Assembly (NCBI RefSeq): GCF_020166395.1
Contig: NZ_JAIQXU010000033.1
Coordinates: 1-48,751, forward strand
Length of the DNA stretch: 48,751 nt
DNA from: Deinococcus betulae
GTDB lineage: Bacteria; Deinococcota; Deinococci; Deinococcales; Deinococcaceae
Direction: 5' to 3'
A program made the translations under genes and the position numbers. The first letter of the stretch is position 1; every line of letters starts with the position of its first letter. Positions 1 to 7,996 of this stretch are shown in pieces. The notes under the pieces were generated by a model that searched no databases, was not told the DNA's origin, and worked only from the letters and a program-made list of their open reading frames with translations.

Positions 1-142
1 ATTCGGCAGTGAGGGCTGACAGCGGGCTGGGAACAGCGTCCGGCAGCGCCCGCTCGGCCAGCCGCACCCCCGCCTCACGAGCCGGCCGGCGCAGGCCCAG
101 GGCCAAGAGCAGGGAGGGGAACCGGGGCAGATGCAGGGTCAT
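1..142 (-). CDS. Unknown protein, 3' part cut by window edge
   Basis: Only the first 47 codons are in the window (MTLHLPRFPSLLLALGLRRP...). The ATG at 142 overlaps the TGA of the upstream gene (139-813) as ATGA, so it is the next cistron of a leftward, translationally coupled operon. The visible part is arginine- and leucine-rich with no domain I recognise. No function is proposed. It is called a gene because of the coupling and an uninterrupted frame to the edge. Confidence 0.55.
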   Translation of the reverse strand, partial: MTLHLPRFPSLLLALGLRRPAREAGVRLAERALPDAVPSPLSALTAE

Positions 143-813
143 GCGTCGGCCTCGGGTTGCACCTTCGGGTCGGCCAGCAGGGCCGCCAGGGCGCTCTGTG
201 GTGTGTCTCCGGTTGCCTCCGCTGCCCAGTGGGGGTTCCCAATGTGACCAGTGTTCAGTGCGGCACAGAAGCCGTACCCGCGCAGGTAGTTCAGGCTGAT
301 CTCCGCCCCCTCCTGCCTCATCAGGCGCAGGGTCTCGGGATTTGGCGTGCTGCCGGCCGCCGGGTACCGTGCACGGTGGGCCGCCAGCGCGTCCTCAGCG
401 GTCGGGCAGCGCTCGTGATAAGCCCCCGTGCGGACCTCGCGCTGCGAGAACCCCAGGACCAGGTGCCGGAAGTTGCAGGGCCGGATTTCGACGCGCAGCC
501 CGTAATCGTGGGCCAGGAACACCAAGCGGGTCAGGTAATCCGCGTCGACCGTGCCCAGCGTGACGTAGCCATTTTCCAGCGTGACCTCGATGTACCGGGA
601 GTGGCCCCAGTTCGTGCGGTACTTGGCGCCTTTGGGCAGGTGGTAGATGCCGTGGGCCAGCTCGCCCAGCAGGTCAGCCACCCGCAGGCCCAGGGGGCTG
701 GGCGCCGGGGCTTTCTCGTATTTCAGGTTGCTGACCAACCACTCACTGCCCGCGAAGTAACGGGGCATGGGGGCCGTCAGATCGATAGGCGTAGGCTCGG
801 GTGCAGCGCTCAC
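139..813 (-). CDS. Hypothetical protein, 224 aa, leftward operon
   Basis: The GTG at 813 overlaps the stop of the 48-aa gene before it (GTGA), and its own stop overlaps the next ATG, so the gene is coupled on both sides. The frame stays open upstream to 963, but that extension is antisense-like low-complexity sequence covering the neighbouring gene, so the GTG is preferred; an internal ATG at residue 16 (MPRYFAGSEW) is an alternative. The protein looks soluble and globular, with many aromatics and mixed alpha/beta character. I do not recognise a family. The operon's promoter carries the phage repressor operator, so it is probably an early or accessory phage gene (inference). Confidence 0.7.
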   Translation of the reverse strand: MSAAPEPTPIDLTAPMPRYFAGSEWLVSNLKYEKAPAPSPLGLRVADLLGELAHGIYHLPKGAKYRTNWGHSRYIEVTLENGYVTLGTVDADYLTRLVFLAHDYGLRVEIRPCNFRHLVLGFSQREVRTGAYHERCPTAEDALAAHRARYPAAGSTPNPETLRLMRQEGAEISLNYLRGYGFCAALNTGHIGNPHWAAEATGDTPQSALAALLADPKVQPEADA

Positions 814-956
814 AGGTCCACCACCAGCGCATGGGCGTACAGCCGCTGCACCCGCTGGCTCAGGCGCCAATAGGCCCGCGTGTGCGGCTGGGTCCGCGCC
901 AGAAGGCGCTCGGCCGTACGCAAGGCTTCCCGCGTGGCCTGAAGGGTGCGCGGCAT
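810..956 (-). CDS. Small hypothetical protein, 48 aa
   Basis: The ATG at 956 overlaps the upstream stop (TGATG) and the TGA at 810-812 overlaps the GTG of the next gene, so coupling on both sides supports a real gene despite its size. The product starts MPRTLQATREALRTAERLLA, is strongly basic and should form an amphipathic helix. Function unknown. Confidence 0.55.
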   Translation of the reverse strand: MPRTLQATREALRTAERLLARTQPHTRAYWRLSQRVQRLYAHALVVDL

Positions 957-1210
957 CAGCCATTCACCTCGTCTTTTAGCCGTTGCCCCGCGTGCTCCTG
1001 GGCGCTTTCATAGGCATCCCGGGCACAGGCCGCGCAGGTGGCCGCCGTGTGCGTCTTGGCGGTCTCGCCGGGGGCCGTGACCGTCAGCGTCACGTCACGG
1101 CCCCGCCCGCCCCAGCGCACGTCGTAGCCCCGGTCCCGCAGGTCCTCCACCTTCCGGTCCGCACTGGCGCTCGCCGGCAACCAGGGGCCGGGCGTGCTGG
1201 GGGCGGTCAT
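956..1210 (-). CDS. Hypothetical protein, 84 aa
   Basis: The start at 1210 (MTAPSTPGPWLPASASADRK...) overlaps the stop of the 223-aa gene (ATGA). The frame is open further upstream, but that part lies antisense-like inside the upstream gene. The centre reads as two beta strands (YDVRWGGRGRDVTLTVTAPG), followed by a helix with a CAAC pair. No family recognised. It is the second of five visible coupled cistrons. Confidence 0.65.
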   Translation of the reverse strand: MTAPSTPGPWLPASASADRKVEDLRDRGYDVRWGGRGRDVTLTVTAPGETAKTHTAATCAACARDAYESAQEHAGQRLKDEVNG

Positions 1211-1878
1211 GCCGCTGCCCCCAGCTGCCACGTGTCCAGCGCCCCGTGCCACGCGCCCCTGGCCACCAGGAACCGGCTGTGCGCCCGCATGTAGATGTCC
1301 CACGCTTCATCGGTGTCCTGCCCGCCGTAATGCGCGTCCAGGTACCCCAACCACGCCTGCGCCCGCGCCGTCGCGGCGGCGGTGTACGTGGCTTCGGCTT
1401 CCTCGGCTGCCACTTCCAGGGGGTCGGGGGCCGGGGCGGGCAGGGCACCCAAGCCGTCAGAGGCCACTTGCAAGTCACGGGCAAACGCCTCGCGCATCTT
1501 CTTGTAGCTCTTGGCCACCGCCTTGATGTTCCTCGGCATCCGGCCCACGCGCAGGATGCCGTCTTCGCCCCGATTGATCTCGATGCCCAGGCCGCGCAGG
1601 CGCACCACCACGTTGTGACCGGCACGCAGCAGCGCCTGGTCGGTAGTGTCGGGTTTGACGTGACGGCCGTCCACCCACAGCAGGGCGTCCGCGAGCGTGG
1701 CGAACTTCAGGACGCATTTGGGACCGACTGGGCCAATCACAGGCACGTCGTAGCCTTCGCCGGTGGTGAGTTCCTGACCGCAGCAGGCGCAGGCGACGGC
1801 AGCGACTTTCGGGAAGCGGCTGGGCGCCTTGACCGTGCGGGCGCGGGGGGCTTGAGCAGGAGGGGTGAGCTCGGGCAT
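1207..1878 (-). CDS. Hypothetical protein with N-terminal Cys cluster, 223 aa; first gene of leftward operon
   Basis: The ATG at 1878 has a GGAG Shine-Dalgarno five bases upstream. Residues 29-35 (ACACCGQ) plus Cys54 suggest a small metal-binding knuckle, followed by an alpha/beta region and a helical, alanine-rich C-terminus. It leads the operon transcribed from the promoter at 1968-1996, which carries the same operator as the phage Cro promoter. The role is unknown; from that regulation it is inferred to be an early or lysogeny-controlled accessory gene. Confidence 0.7.
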   Translation of the reverse strand: MPELTPPAQAPRARTVKAPSRFPKVAAVACACCGQELTTGEGYDVPVIGPVGPKCVLKFATLADALLWVDGRHVKPDTTDQALLRAGHNVVVRLRGLGIEINRGEDGILRVGRMPRNIKAVAKSYKKMREAFARDLQVASDGLGALPAPAPDPLEVAAEEAEATYTAAATARAQAWLGYLDAHYGGQDTDEAWDIYMRAHSRFLVARGAWHGALDTWQLGAAA

Positions 1879-1959
1879 AGTGACTCCGGTTCCCCCACCT
1901 CATGGATTTGCTCTCCCGGGCATGTGAGTTGGGGGATCGCCTTTGGGTAGCCCCATCGG

Positions 1960-1996
1960 TTGACCAGAGTATATACTCAGTAAAGACTAGTAGCAA
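1960..1996. promoter_or_regulatory. Divergent promoters sharing a TACTCAGTA operator
   Basis: Leftward promoter: TTGCTA (1996-1991), 17 bp, TATACT (1973-1968). The core TACTCAGTA (1974-1982) abuts the -10. Rightward: TTGACC (1960-1965), 17 bp, weak AAGACT (1983-1988), with the same operator in its spacer. The 12-bp palindrome GAGTATATACTC overlaps it. The leftward promoter copies the Cro promoter at 8643-8671: same -35, same spacer length, same operator position. Confidence 0.7.
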
Positions 1997-2026
1997 TAGT
2001 AGTTACCGAGTTAAGTGAGGGAAACC

Positions 2027-3481
2027 ATGTCTGACGCACACAGCACCGCCGTTACCCCAGCGTCCTGGGATCATCTGCTCAATACCACCGACCAGCCCAT
2101 AACATTGAGCGAGAAGCTCGCTGATATGACTTCTGCATTGCGGGCGCGGCGGGCCCTGCAGCTCGCCATGACAACCCGCAACGCGACCACGATCAGTCAG
2201 GCTGTGGCAGATCTTGAGCAGCACAAAGGGGCACCGGTCAACGGAGTGCGCCTCATGGCTGCCGTGACGTTGGGGCACTACGCCCATGTCCACGCCACTG
2301 AAGAAATGCCTTTGAGTAGCCTGGAGCCCTTGGCTGTTGAAGACGCCTGTGACGCTGCATTTGCACGTGGGATGGCGCTGGGCATGACACAGGACTGGAC
2401 AGCTTCGCTCGCGCAGCTCTTATTCGCCCGTGGCCTGGCCGAGGCTCTAGGCCTCGCGTACCGCGTCCAGCACATCGATATGGAGATTGGCCGGGTTCAT
2501 ACGGTCATGGGTCAGCCCGCGCCTGAGCGCATCATCAAGGCGATGGGCCGACTGCCGCTCTCCACGCGGCGGCGAATTTGGGGAGATCGCTTGCTGGCCG
2601 AGGCCTACATCGCCCAGGGCCGATATGACGCAGCAGTAATTCAATTGGGTGCCCACCAGGAGAGCGACTTGGGCGCATTTGCCGCAGGCCTCCTCGGCCA
2701 TTCGGTTAACCCAGTTATGGCAGGTGCTTACGTCCTGCCAACAACGGCGCTCTGGGCATTACGCACTGGGCAGCCCTTCTCGTCGCCACCCACCCCTGGC
2801 CTCAGCCTACAGACGGAATACAGCGCCTTATTTCGCGCCTGGGCCATGCTCCGCACGCGGGCGATGGCCAGTCAGGCAAGGAATCTATTGATTGACCGAT
2901 GTGTGAGGACCCCGGACCAGCGCGCCCACCGCGCGGCTGCACTGATTCAGGCCAATGCCGTAGCGGCGCTCGGCGATGACATTGACCAGCTGATTGCCGA
3001 ATTTAATGAAGCGCTGACCGAGATGACTGTTCGAGACCACTTCCTGGCCTTTTTGCGTGCTATTCACCCGGACGTCTACGTCCTCCTAGGCATGCTGCCA
3101 GGCATTCATCACGAGGTGGCGGAGAGCCTGCCCGAGCTGGCCATTCTCACGGGCACTGCCATTACCTATCAGTACACAGTGCACAAGTTGCCCGGCCGCG
3201 ACCGGGGTGGAAATGTCTTGGTGCTGTCTGCGGTGACTGGCCATACCGGCCCTGATGCCCGCCCACATCCATCGACACATCAGCGGATTCGTGACGCCGT
3301 GGCCAGCCTGCAAGTCGTTGGGTCAGTCAATCTTGGGCACACTCTGCGCGCCCTCAACGCCTTTCGGTTGGGTGTCCGTGCCAGTCGCCAGACCACTTGG
3401 ACTGATGCGCTGGACCGTGCCCTCTCATGGGTGGACAGCACGGCGCTTCGTGAAGACCTGCGCCCCCACCTGGGGCTCTAA
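2027..3481 (+). CDS. Alpha-helical, TPR-like hypothetical protein, 484 aa
   Basis: The ATG at 2027 is preceded by GAGG at good spacing; the GTG 12 bases upstream lies in the Shine-Dalgarno and is not preferred. The protein is almost wholly helical with no signal or membrane segment. Paired-helix segments (for example residues 120-215, with AYIAQGRYDAAVIQLG) resemble degenerate tetratricopeptide repeats. This would fit a protein-protein or peptide-binding scaffold, but no effector domain is visible. Its promoter shares the TACTCAGTA operator with the opposing operon and the phage switch, so it may be silenced in lysogeny. Function unknown. Confidence 0.75.
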   Translation: MSDAHSTAVTPASWDHLLNTTDQPITLSEKLADMTSALRARRALQLAMTTRNATTISQAVADLEQHKGAPVNGVRLMAAVTLGHYAHVHATEEMPLSSLEPLAVEDACDAAFARGMALGMTQDWTASLAQLLFARGLAEALGLAYRVQHIDMEIGRVHTVMGQPAPERIIKAMGRLPLSTRRRIWGDRLLAEAYIAQGRYDAAVIQLGAHQESDLGAFAAGLLGHSVNPVMAGAYVLPTTALWALRTGQPFSSPPTPGLSLQTEYSALFRAWAMLRTRAMASQARNLLIDRCVRTPDQRAHRAAALIQANAVAALGDDIDQLIAEFNEALTEMTVRDHFLAFLRAIHPDVYVLLGMLPGIHHEVAESLPELAILTGTAITYQYTVHKLPGRDRGGNVLVLSAVTGHTGPDARPHPSTHQRIRDAVASLQVVGSVNLGHTLRALNAFRLGVRASRQTTWTDALDRALSWVDSTALREDLRPHLGL

Positions 3482-3528
3482 AGTCAGTTTCTATCGCATT
3501 TTGAGCACGAGTCACCTACGCTTGAGCC

Positions 3529-3657
3529 GTGAAGAACTTCCTGGTTCTGGCCGCTGCTGTGGCCCTGCTTAGCGGCGCCGTCCTGGCAAAACCCACAGCT
3601 CCCTTTCAACCCAAACCGCCCGGTCATCACCTGAATGACCCGTGCGCTGAGTGCTGA
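3529..3657 (+). CDS. Small secreted peptide, 42 aa
   Basis: A GTG-initiated frame encodes MKNFLVLAAAVALLSGAVLA, a textbook signal peptide with a cleavage site after ALA, then a 22-residue proline-, histidine- and cysteine-containing tail ending in DPCAEC. The two cysteines could form a disulfide or bind metal. It sits alone between the 484-aa gene and a hairpin terminator. No strong Shine-Dalgarno is visible. The signal-peptide pattern is the only support; function unknown. Confidence 0.45.
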   Translation: MKNFLVLAAAVALLSGAVLAKPTAPFQPKPPGHHLNDPCAEC

Positions 3658-3669
3658 AAGAGGTGACCA

Positions 3670-3706
3670 GATGCGCCAGTTCAACCTGCATGGGAACTGG
3701 CGCATC
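3670..3706 (+). terminator. Hairpin terminator, 13-bp stem
   Basis: GATGCGCCAGTTC (3670-3682) pairs perfectly with GAACTGGCGCATC (3694-3706) around an 11-nt loop. There is no strong U-tract, so termination efficiency is uncertain. It separates the small secreted peptide from the tmRNA gene. Confidence 0.5.
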
Positions 3707-3759
3707 GTGACGTGTGTTCTGGTCTGCGTCTAGGCCTGTGCTACACTGCGTGTCCCAAT

Positions 3760-4116
3760 GGGGATGACCCGGTTTCGACGGGGGCTACCGAGCGGGACGT
3801 TGCGAGCCGAGGATGATCGTTGGCCTCGTTAATCATCGATCAAGCCTTCAACTGGCAAAAACACTGAGCAGTCCTTCGCCTTCGCTGCATAAGTGAAGCA
3901 GTGACCAGAAAGCCCGGCTATTGGCGTTCTGCGAACTTCTAAAAGATAGCTAGTTTGAGTGCCGCCCTTGCGCTCAATACGAAACTTTAAGGGGCTGGGT
4001 CCAAAAGCAGTGTGTTCGTGTACGGCTGAGGACTGAGATCTAAATCGCGGACTACGCTCGTAGAGGCTAACGTTATGTACCTTCGGACGGCGGTTCGACT
4101 CCGCCCATCTCCACCA
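3760..4116 (+). ncRNA. ssrA: Transfer-messenger RNA (tmRNA)
   Basis: This RNA rescues stalled ribosomes by acting first as tRNA-Ala and then as a short mRNA that adds a degradation tag. The 5' end GGGGATGACCCGGTTTCGAC is the conserved family start. The 3' end GGCGGTTCGACTCCGCC forms the T arm and is followed by CATCTCCACCA, which pairs with GGGGATG (one G-U) and encodes CCA. The tag frame (3854-3892) reads GKNTEQSFAFAA then TAA, if resumption is at GGC. The tag ends in -AFAA rather than the commoner -ALAA. The length of 357 nt is typical. The tag start is inferred. Confidence 0.95.
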
Positions 4117-4146
4117 CCCGCACCAGACCCTAGGGTCTGGTGTTCT

Positions 4147-4797
4147 TCATGTGGTCAGCGTCAGCGTACGGCCCAGCTCGGTGGCCAGCGCTTGGAGCGC
4201 AGCCACGATGGCAGGCGGCGACCCCTGAACGATCAGTGGCACTGGTGTCTCAGGCAGTTCAGCCAGAACCGCCCGGACGGTTGCTTCGCTGGCTAGCGAA
4301 TCTTCTGGCGCCACCACCCAGCCATTTCGCGCCCGGCGTGTGGCTTGCCATACCTCCAACGTTCTCCCGGTCAGCTGCGCTGCCCAACCTTCTTCACCCT
4401 TGCCTCGCACCCGACCGGCCACCGCCAGCTTGTGGGCCACCTCCTGCATGGGGTCGTTGCGGGACGCCCACAGGCAGGTGAGCGTGATACCCCGCTGCTG
4501 CGCCCGCCCCAGAATCTTGCCCGTCAGATCCCGTAGATCACGCCGGTCCCAGTGAGCCCCTTCGTGGTCATGCCGCCCTAGCAGGCCGGGCAGGCTCTGC
4601 GAATCGGTATGAACCTCCAGGCCCGCGCCATTGGGCGTATGCCGCAGCGCCATTTTCACGGCCCAGAGTTCAGCCACCATCACGTCGCCGGTGTCGAGCA
4701 TGCCTGAAAAGCGCCGCTCTGGCTGGCCAGGCATAACCACGCCCCAACCGGCCCCACCGGGCACCACGGCCCCGTCCGTGTGCGCCACGACCGTCAT
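4147..4797 (-). CDS. RNase H-fold protein, 216 aa
   Basis: RNase H cleaves the RNA strand of RNA-DNA hybrids with carboxylates that hold two Mg ions. Residues 1-130 match the fold: TDGA (D8), AEL (E43) and TDS (D65) are the first three acidic positions. The fourth, in the usual AD.LA motif, reads AHKLA here with His122, so activity could be altered. About 85 further residues form a C-terminal extension without a recognised domain. The ATG overlaps the stop of the BTAD regulator (ATGA), so the two are cotranscribed. Family assignment is good; the substrate is unknown. Confidence 0.8.
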   Translation of the reverse strand: MTVVAHTDGAVVPGGAGWGVVMPGQPERRFSGMLDTGDVMVAELWAVKMALRHTPNGAGLEVHTDSQSLPGLLGRHDHEGAHWDRRDLRDLTGKILGRAQQRGITLTCLWASRNDPMQEVAHKLAVAGRVRGKGEEGWAAQLTGRTLEVWQATRRARNGWVVAPEDSLASEATVRAVLAELPETPVPLIVQGSPPAIVAALQALATELGRTLTLTT

Positions 4798-7721
4798 GCT
4801 GGCTCACCCAGGGTGACGGTCGGGAGATCGCCGGCAGCCAACTCTTGCAGGGCGGTGCGGGCTTCTGCGGCATCAGTCCACAATCCCAGTTCCTCACTCA
4901 ACGCCAGCAGGGCTTCCCACAGCGCCGCGTCCCAGGGGGTGAGTCGCACCGCTCGCCGGTACCAGACCAGAGCGTCATCAGGCGCGGTCGTCGCCAACGT
5001 GGCTGCGTAGGCCTCGTAGAGGCTGGCGGCCCGCCGCGTCAGGCGCTCACGCATTTCGCCGGCCCAACCTTCGGCGGCTGCACCAGGGAGAAAGGGGCCG
5101 CGCATCAGGGCCAGGGCTACCCCGGCATCTTTTGCGTGCAGCACCTCCAGAGCATCCAGCTGGATTTCGGCGCCGGGAGACACCCGGTAGAGTCCCCCCT
5201 GCGTTTTGGCATCGGTCTCCAAGAGTGCCAGGCCGGTTGTCCGCTGCACATCCGCTTTGGCGCGGTGAATCCGCCCTCGACCGTCCCGCGACCGGGGAGC
5301 CAGCATGTGGCCCAGATGGTCAATGGTGGACGGTCCATGCAGGAGGAGATAAGCCAGCAGTTCCAACGACAGATTTGGGATTTTCACCCGCGTGCCGTTC
5401 AGGCGGGTTTCCCAGGCCCCCAGGGTCTGCAACCTCAACCTTACTTGGGCAGTGGCAGCCGGCCGCGCGCGCACCAATGCTCCGAAGACCTCGGGGGCAA
5501 CGTTGAGCCGGAGTGCGTCACGGGCTGCATCCCACAGTTGGGGCGGACACAGGCGCAGCACCGTGGCGGTGCCCGCCGGGTGACGCCCCTGGACCACCCG
5601 GCGGAGATCGTCCGTGATGGGCCGCCCCAGAGCCCACCTGGCCTGTGCCACGAGGTAGTCGTACAGGATGAATTGCCAGGACATAACCGCGGTGCTCTTA
5701 TCCCGGTCGGCTCGGAACGTGTCCAGGAGAGCCAGTGCCGCCTCGGCTTCGCCGCGTACGAGGTGACGCGCGGCGAGCACCAAGCCCAGCCAGGGGCGCA
5801 GGGAGCCCGCTGCCCGCTCAGCAGTCACCGCTTCGTCCAGCAGGCCGTCAACCTGCTGGGCTGTACCGGCGGCGATGGCCGCCAGATAGAGGCGCCCAGC
5901 CGTCCATTCCCACAGCCGGTCGCCCCGTGCCTTGAGTTGCGTCACAGCCTGCTGGTAGTGCTCGGCGGCCTCGGCGGGGTGGCCGTTCAGCATGGCCAGG
6001 TCCGCCATTTTGATGGCCGCCTTGCCGTGCATGTACGAATAGCTGGGCACATGCGCCTGCAATTGTGCTGCCAGAGGCTGCACTTCGTCCAGCCGGCCCA
6101 CATCGATCATCGCGTCAATGAGGGCGTCAATGACGATCAGACCCTTGTTGATGAAACCCATGGTCAGGGCGTCATGGAGCAGGCCGGTGCCCAGCGTGAT
6201 GGCCTCTTCCATGGTGTCTGCGCTGAGCGTCAGGGCCCAGAACTCCACCGTTTTGGCCGAGATCAGCAGCGAAGGATCGCCGGCCTGCTCGGCAATCACC
6301 TGGGCCCGCTGCGCGGCGGCCTGGGCTTCTGCGGGGCGGGAGGTCGTGAGGTAGGAAACGGCCAGCGCCCTGTGCAGCTGCGCTTTCTCGTAGGGCGTCT
6401 GGGCCAGTCGCAGACCCTGCTCGGCCATGCTGGCGACGCCGGCCAGATCATTGGCGCGGAATGCCACGAAGGTGAGGCCCAGGTAGGTAATGGCGGTTTC
6501 CTGGCCCCGGCTGAGTTGTCCGGAAAAGAGCTGCTGCGCCTCCGCGCCGCGCCCGATTTCCCCGTAGGCCAGCCCGAGAAAGGCCAGCAGGACCGGGGTG
6601 AGGCGACCCTGGGGAAAAAGTTCCAGTGTCTGGGCGGCCAGCTCCCAGCTGGAGTGGCGCTGCCAGCTAGGGAGCAGATGGGTGTCCACCAGACTGAGGG
6701 CCAGTGGGAAGTTCTGGGCCTGGAGGGCGTGCCCAAGGGCCCGGTAGGGGTCACCCACCGCCTCGGCCTGCTGCGCGGCGTGCTGATGCACGGCGGCGTA
6801 CAGGGCACTGTCCCGCGCCAGAATGCGGTCGAGCGCTTCCACCACGAGGCTATGGGGCCGCACGGCCGCATCCTCGTGGTGGATGGGGAGGCCGGCCCGG
6901 CTGACCTCGCGCAGCCAATCTGGCGCCGGGGCCAAGCCCAGCCATTGGGGTGTCTGGCTGTCCCACAACGGCTCCACGGCGGCGCGCAGCACCAGATCGC
7001 GCAGCGCGGGCGCCATGCGGCCCAGGAGATGGTCCATCATCTCCGTCGTGTCGCCCCGCCCGCCCCGTGCGGTGACCAATGCCAGGGCGGCTGCCCAGCC
7101 GTCCGTCTGTTCCTGAAGCTGCTGTGCGGGGGGCAGATCGTGAGCTTCCAGGTTGCCCAAAAACGTCTGGGTCTCGTCCAGAGTGAATCGCAGCGAATCG
7201 GCGCCCAGCTCCTGGGTCTGTCCGGCGGCAATCAGGCGGGTGAGGTTCAGGTGACTACCGGGCGTGATGCTGATGACCGCTCGGTGCCAGGAGGGCAACT
7301 GCTCGAGGACGGTAGCCAGCAGTGCCGCCGAGCTGGCGCTGAGGTGCTCTGCGTTGTCCAGCACCAAGAAGAGATCATCTGGCACGGCGCTCAAGTCAGC
7401 CAGCAGGGCGTCTGAGAACGAGTCCGGCCCCAGGTCGGCCTGCCGCGCCGCTGCCCACTCTGGCGCGGCGTACCCTGCACCCTGGAGCGCGCGGGCCACG
7501 AGGTCCCCCAGGGTGCGGGGGTCGGCCGCGTCCCGGGTGACCCGCACCCAGAGAGGCACCTGCTCGGCCTGCCGGGCCAGCTGTGCGCTCAGCACGGTTT
7601 TGCCGTAGCCAGAAGGGGCAGTCAGCAGCAAAATCTGCGCGGCAGAGGCGACGCGGTCAGTCCGGGGAATCTCACCGCGAACCGGAGACGGAATTTGACT
7701 CCGGCGTCTGGAATGGGGCAT
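4794..7721 (-). CDS. MalT-like STAND ATPase / BTAD transcriptional regulator, about 975 aa
   Basis: The N-terminal ATPase carries a Walker A, APSGYGKT (residues 35-42 counted from this start), and a Walker B-like LFLVLDNAEHL. It is followed by a long alanine-rich helical region resembling the TPR segment of MalT-type signal-transducing ATPases. The last ~210 residues begin RLQTLGAWETRLNG, typical of a winged-helix/BTAD module as in SARP-like activators. Such proteins bind ligand and ATP, multimerise and activate transcription; the ligand is unknown. The frame extends to an earlier start at 7769, but the ATG at 7721 (MPHSRRRSQIPSPVRGE) fits the family N-terminus better. Neither start has a strong ribosome site. 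Confidence 0.85.
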   Translation of the reverse strand: MPHSRRRSQIPSPVRGEIPRTDRVASAAQILLLTAPSGYGKTVLSAQLARQAEQVPLWVRVTRDAADPRTLGDLVARALQGAGYAAPEWAAARQADLGPDSFSDALLADLSAVPDDLFLVLDNAEHLSASSAALLATVLEQLPSWHRAVISITPGSHLNLTRLIAAGQTQELGADSLRFTLDETQTFLGNLEAHDLPPAQQLQEQTDGWAAALALVTARGGRGDTTEMMDHLLGRMAPALRDLVLRAAVEPLWDSQTPQWLGLAPAPDWLREVSRAGLPIHHEDAAVRPHSLVVEALDRILARDSALYAAVHQHAAQQAEAVGDPYRALGHALQAQNFPLALSLVDTHLLPSWQRHSSWELAAQTLELFPQGRLTPVLLAFLGLAYGEIGRGAEAQQLFSGQLSRGQETAITYLGLTFVAFRANDLAGVASMAEQGLRLAQTPYEKAQLHRALAVSYLTTSRPAEAQAAAQRAQVIAEQAGDPSLLISAKTVEFWALTLSADTMEEAITLGTGLLHDALTMGFINKGLIVIDALIDAMIDVGRLDEVQPLAAQLQAHVPSYSYMHGKAAIKMADLAMLNGHPAEAAEHYQQAVTQLKARGDRLWEWTAGRLYLAAIAAGTAQQVDGLLDEAVTAERAAGSLRPWLGLVLAARHLVRGEAEAALALLDTFRADRDKSTAVMSWQFILYDYLVAQARWALGRPITDDLRRVVQGRHPAGTATVLRLCPPQLWDAARDALRLNVAPEVFGALVRARPAATAQVRLRLQTLGAWETRLNGTRVKIPNLSLELLAYLLLHGPSTIDHLGHMLAPRSRDGRGRIHRAKADVQRTTGLALLETDAKTQGGLYRVSPGAEIQLDALEVLHAKDAGVALALMRGPFLPGAAAEGWAGEMRERLTRRAASLYEAYAATLATTAPDDALVWYRRAVRLTPWDAALWEALLALSEELGLWTDAAEARTALQELAAGDLPTVTLGEPA

Positions 7722-7813
7722 AGCTGAAGATAGGCGAGGCTTGGACGAAAAACCATGTCTCACACCCACTTTCAGCCATTTTCAGCGGGAGTATTTAGGG
7801 TGGGTGTACCCCT

Positions 7814-7996
7814 ATGAAACCGTCACGCCTGACGCTGCCGACTGCCTTGACCCCCGTCGAAGTGCGCGCCCTCCAGGGTGTGGCTCCCTTCACCACCCGG
7901 CCACTGGTCGGCCTGCAGGTGCCTGAATTCGCCTGCGAGGCCGACCGAGCGGTGTTCAGCGCAGCGCTCAGAACCCTGCGGGAGCGGCCGTTCTGA
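7814..7996 (+). CDS. Small hypothetical protein, 60 aa
   Basis: An open frame (MKPSRLTLPTALTPVEVRAL...) starts after an AG-rich stretch, AGGGTGGG, about nine bases upstream. Its end overlaps the 3' end of the convergent repressor gene by 29 bp. Amino-acid composition is protein-like with a helical C-terminus (ADRAVFSAALRTLRERPF). No family recognised. It may be spurious. Confidence 0.35.
   Translation: MKPSRLTLPTALTPVEVRALQGVAPFTTRPLVGLQVPEFACEADRAVFSAALRTLRERPF

Noticed and set aside
4081..4116. tmRNA 3' end as the phage attachment site
   Set aside because: No second copy of the 3' sequence is visible in the window and the integrase is 6.6 kb away, so this cannot be supported here.
4845..7415. 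Long plus-strand open frame opposite the BTAD regulator
   Set aside because: Low-complexity Gln/Gly/Arg-rich translation caused by GC-rich codons of the true minus-strand gene, which has clear ATPase motifs.
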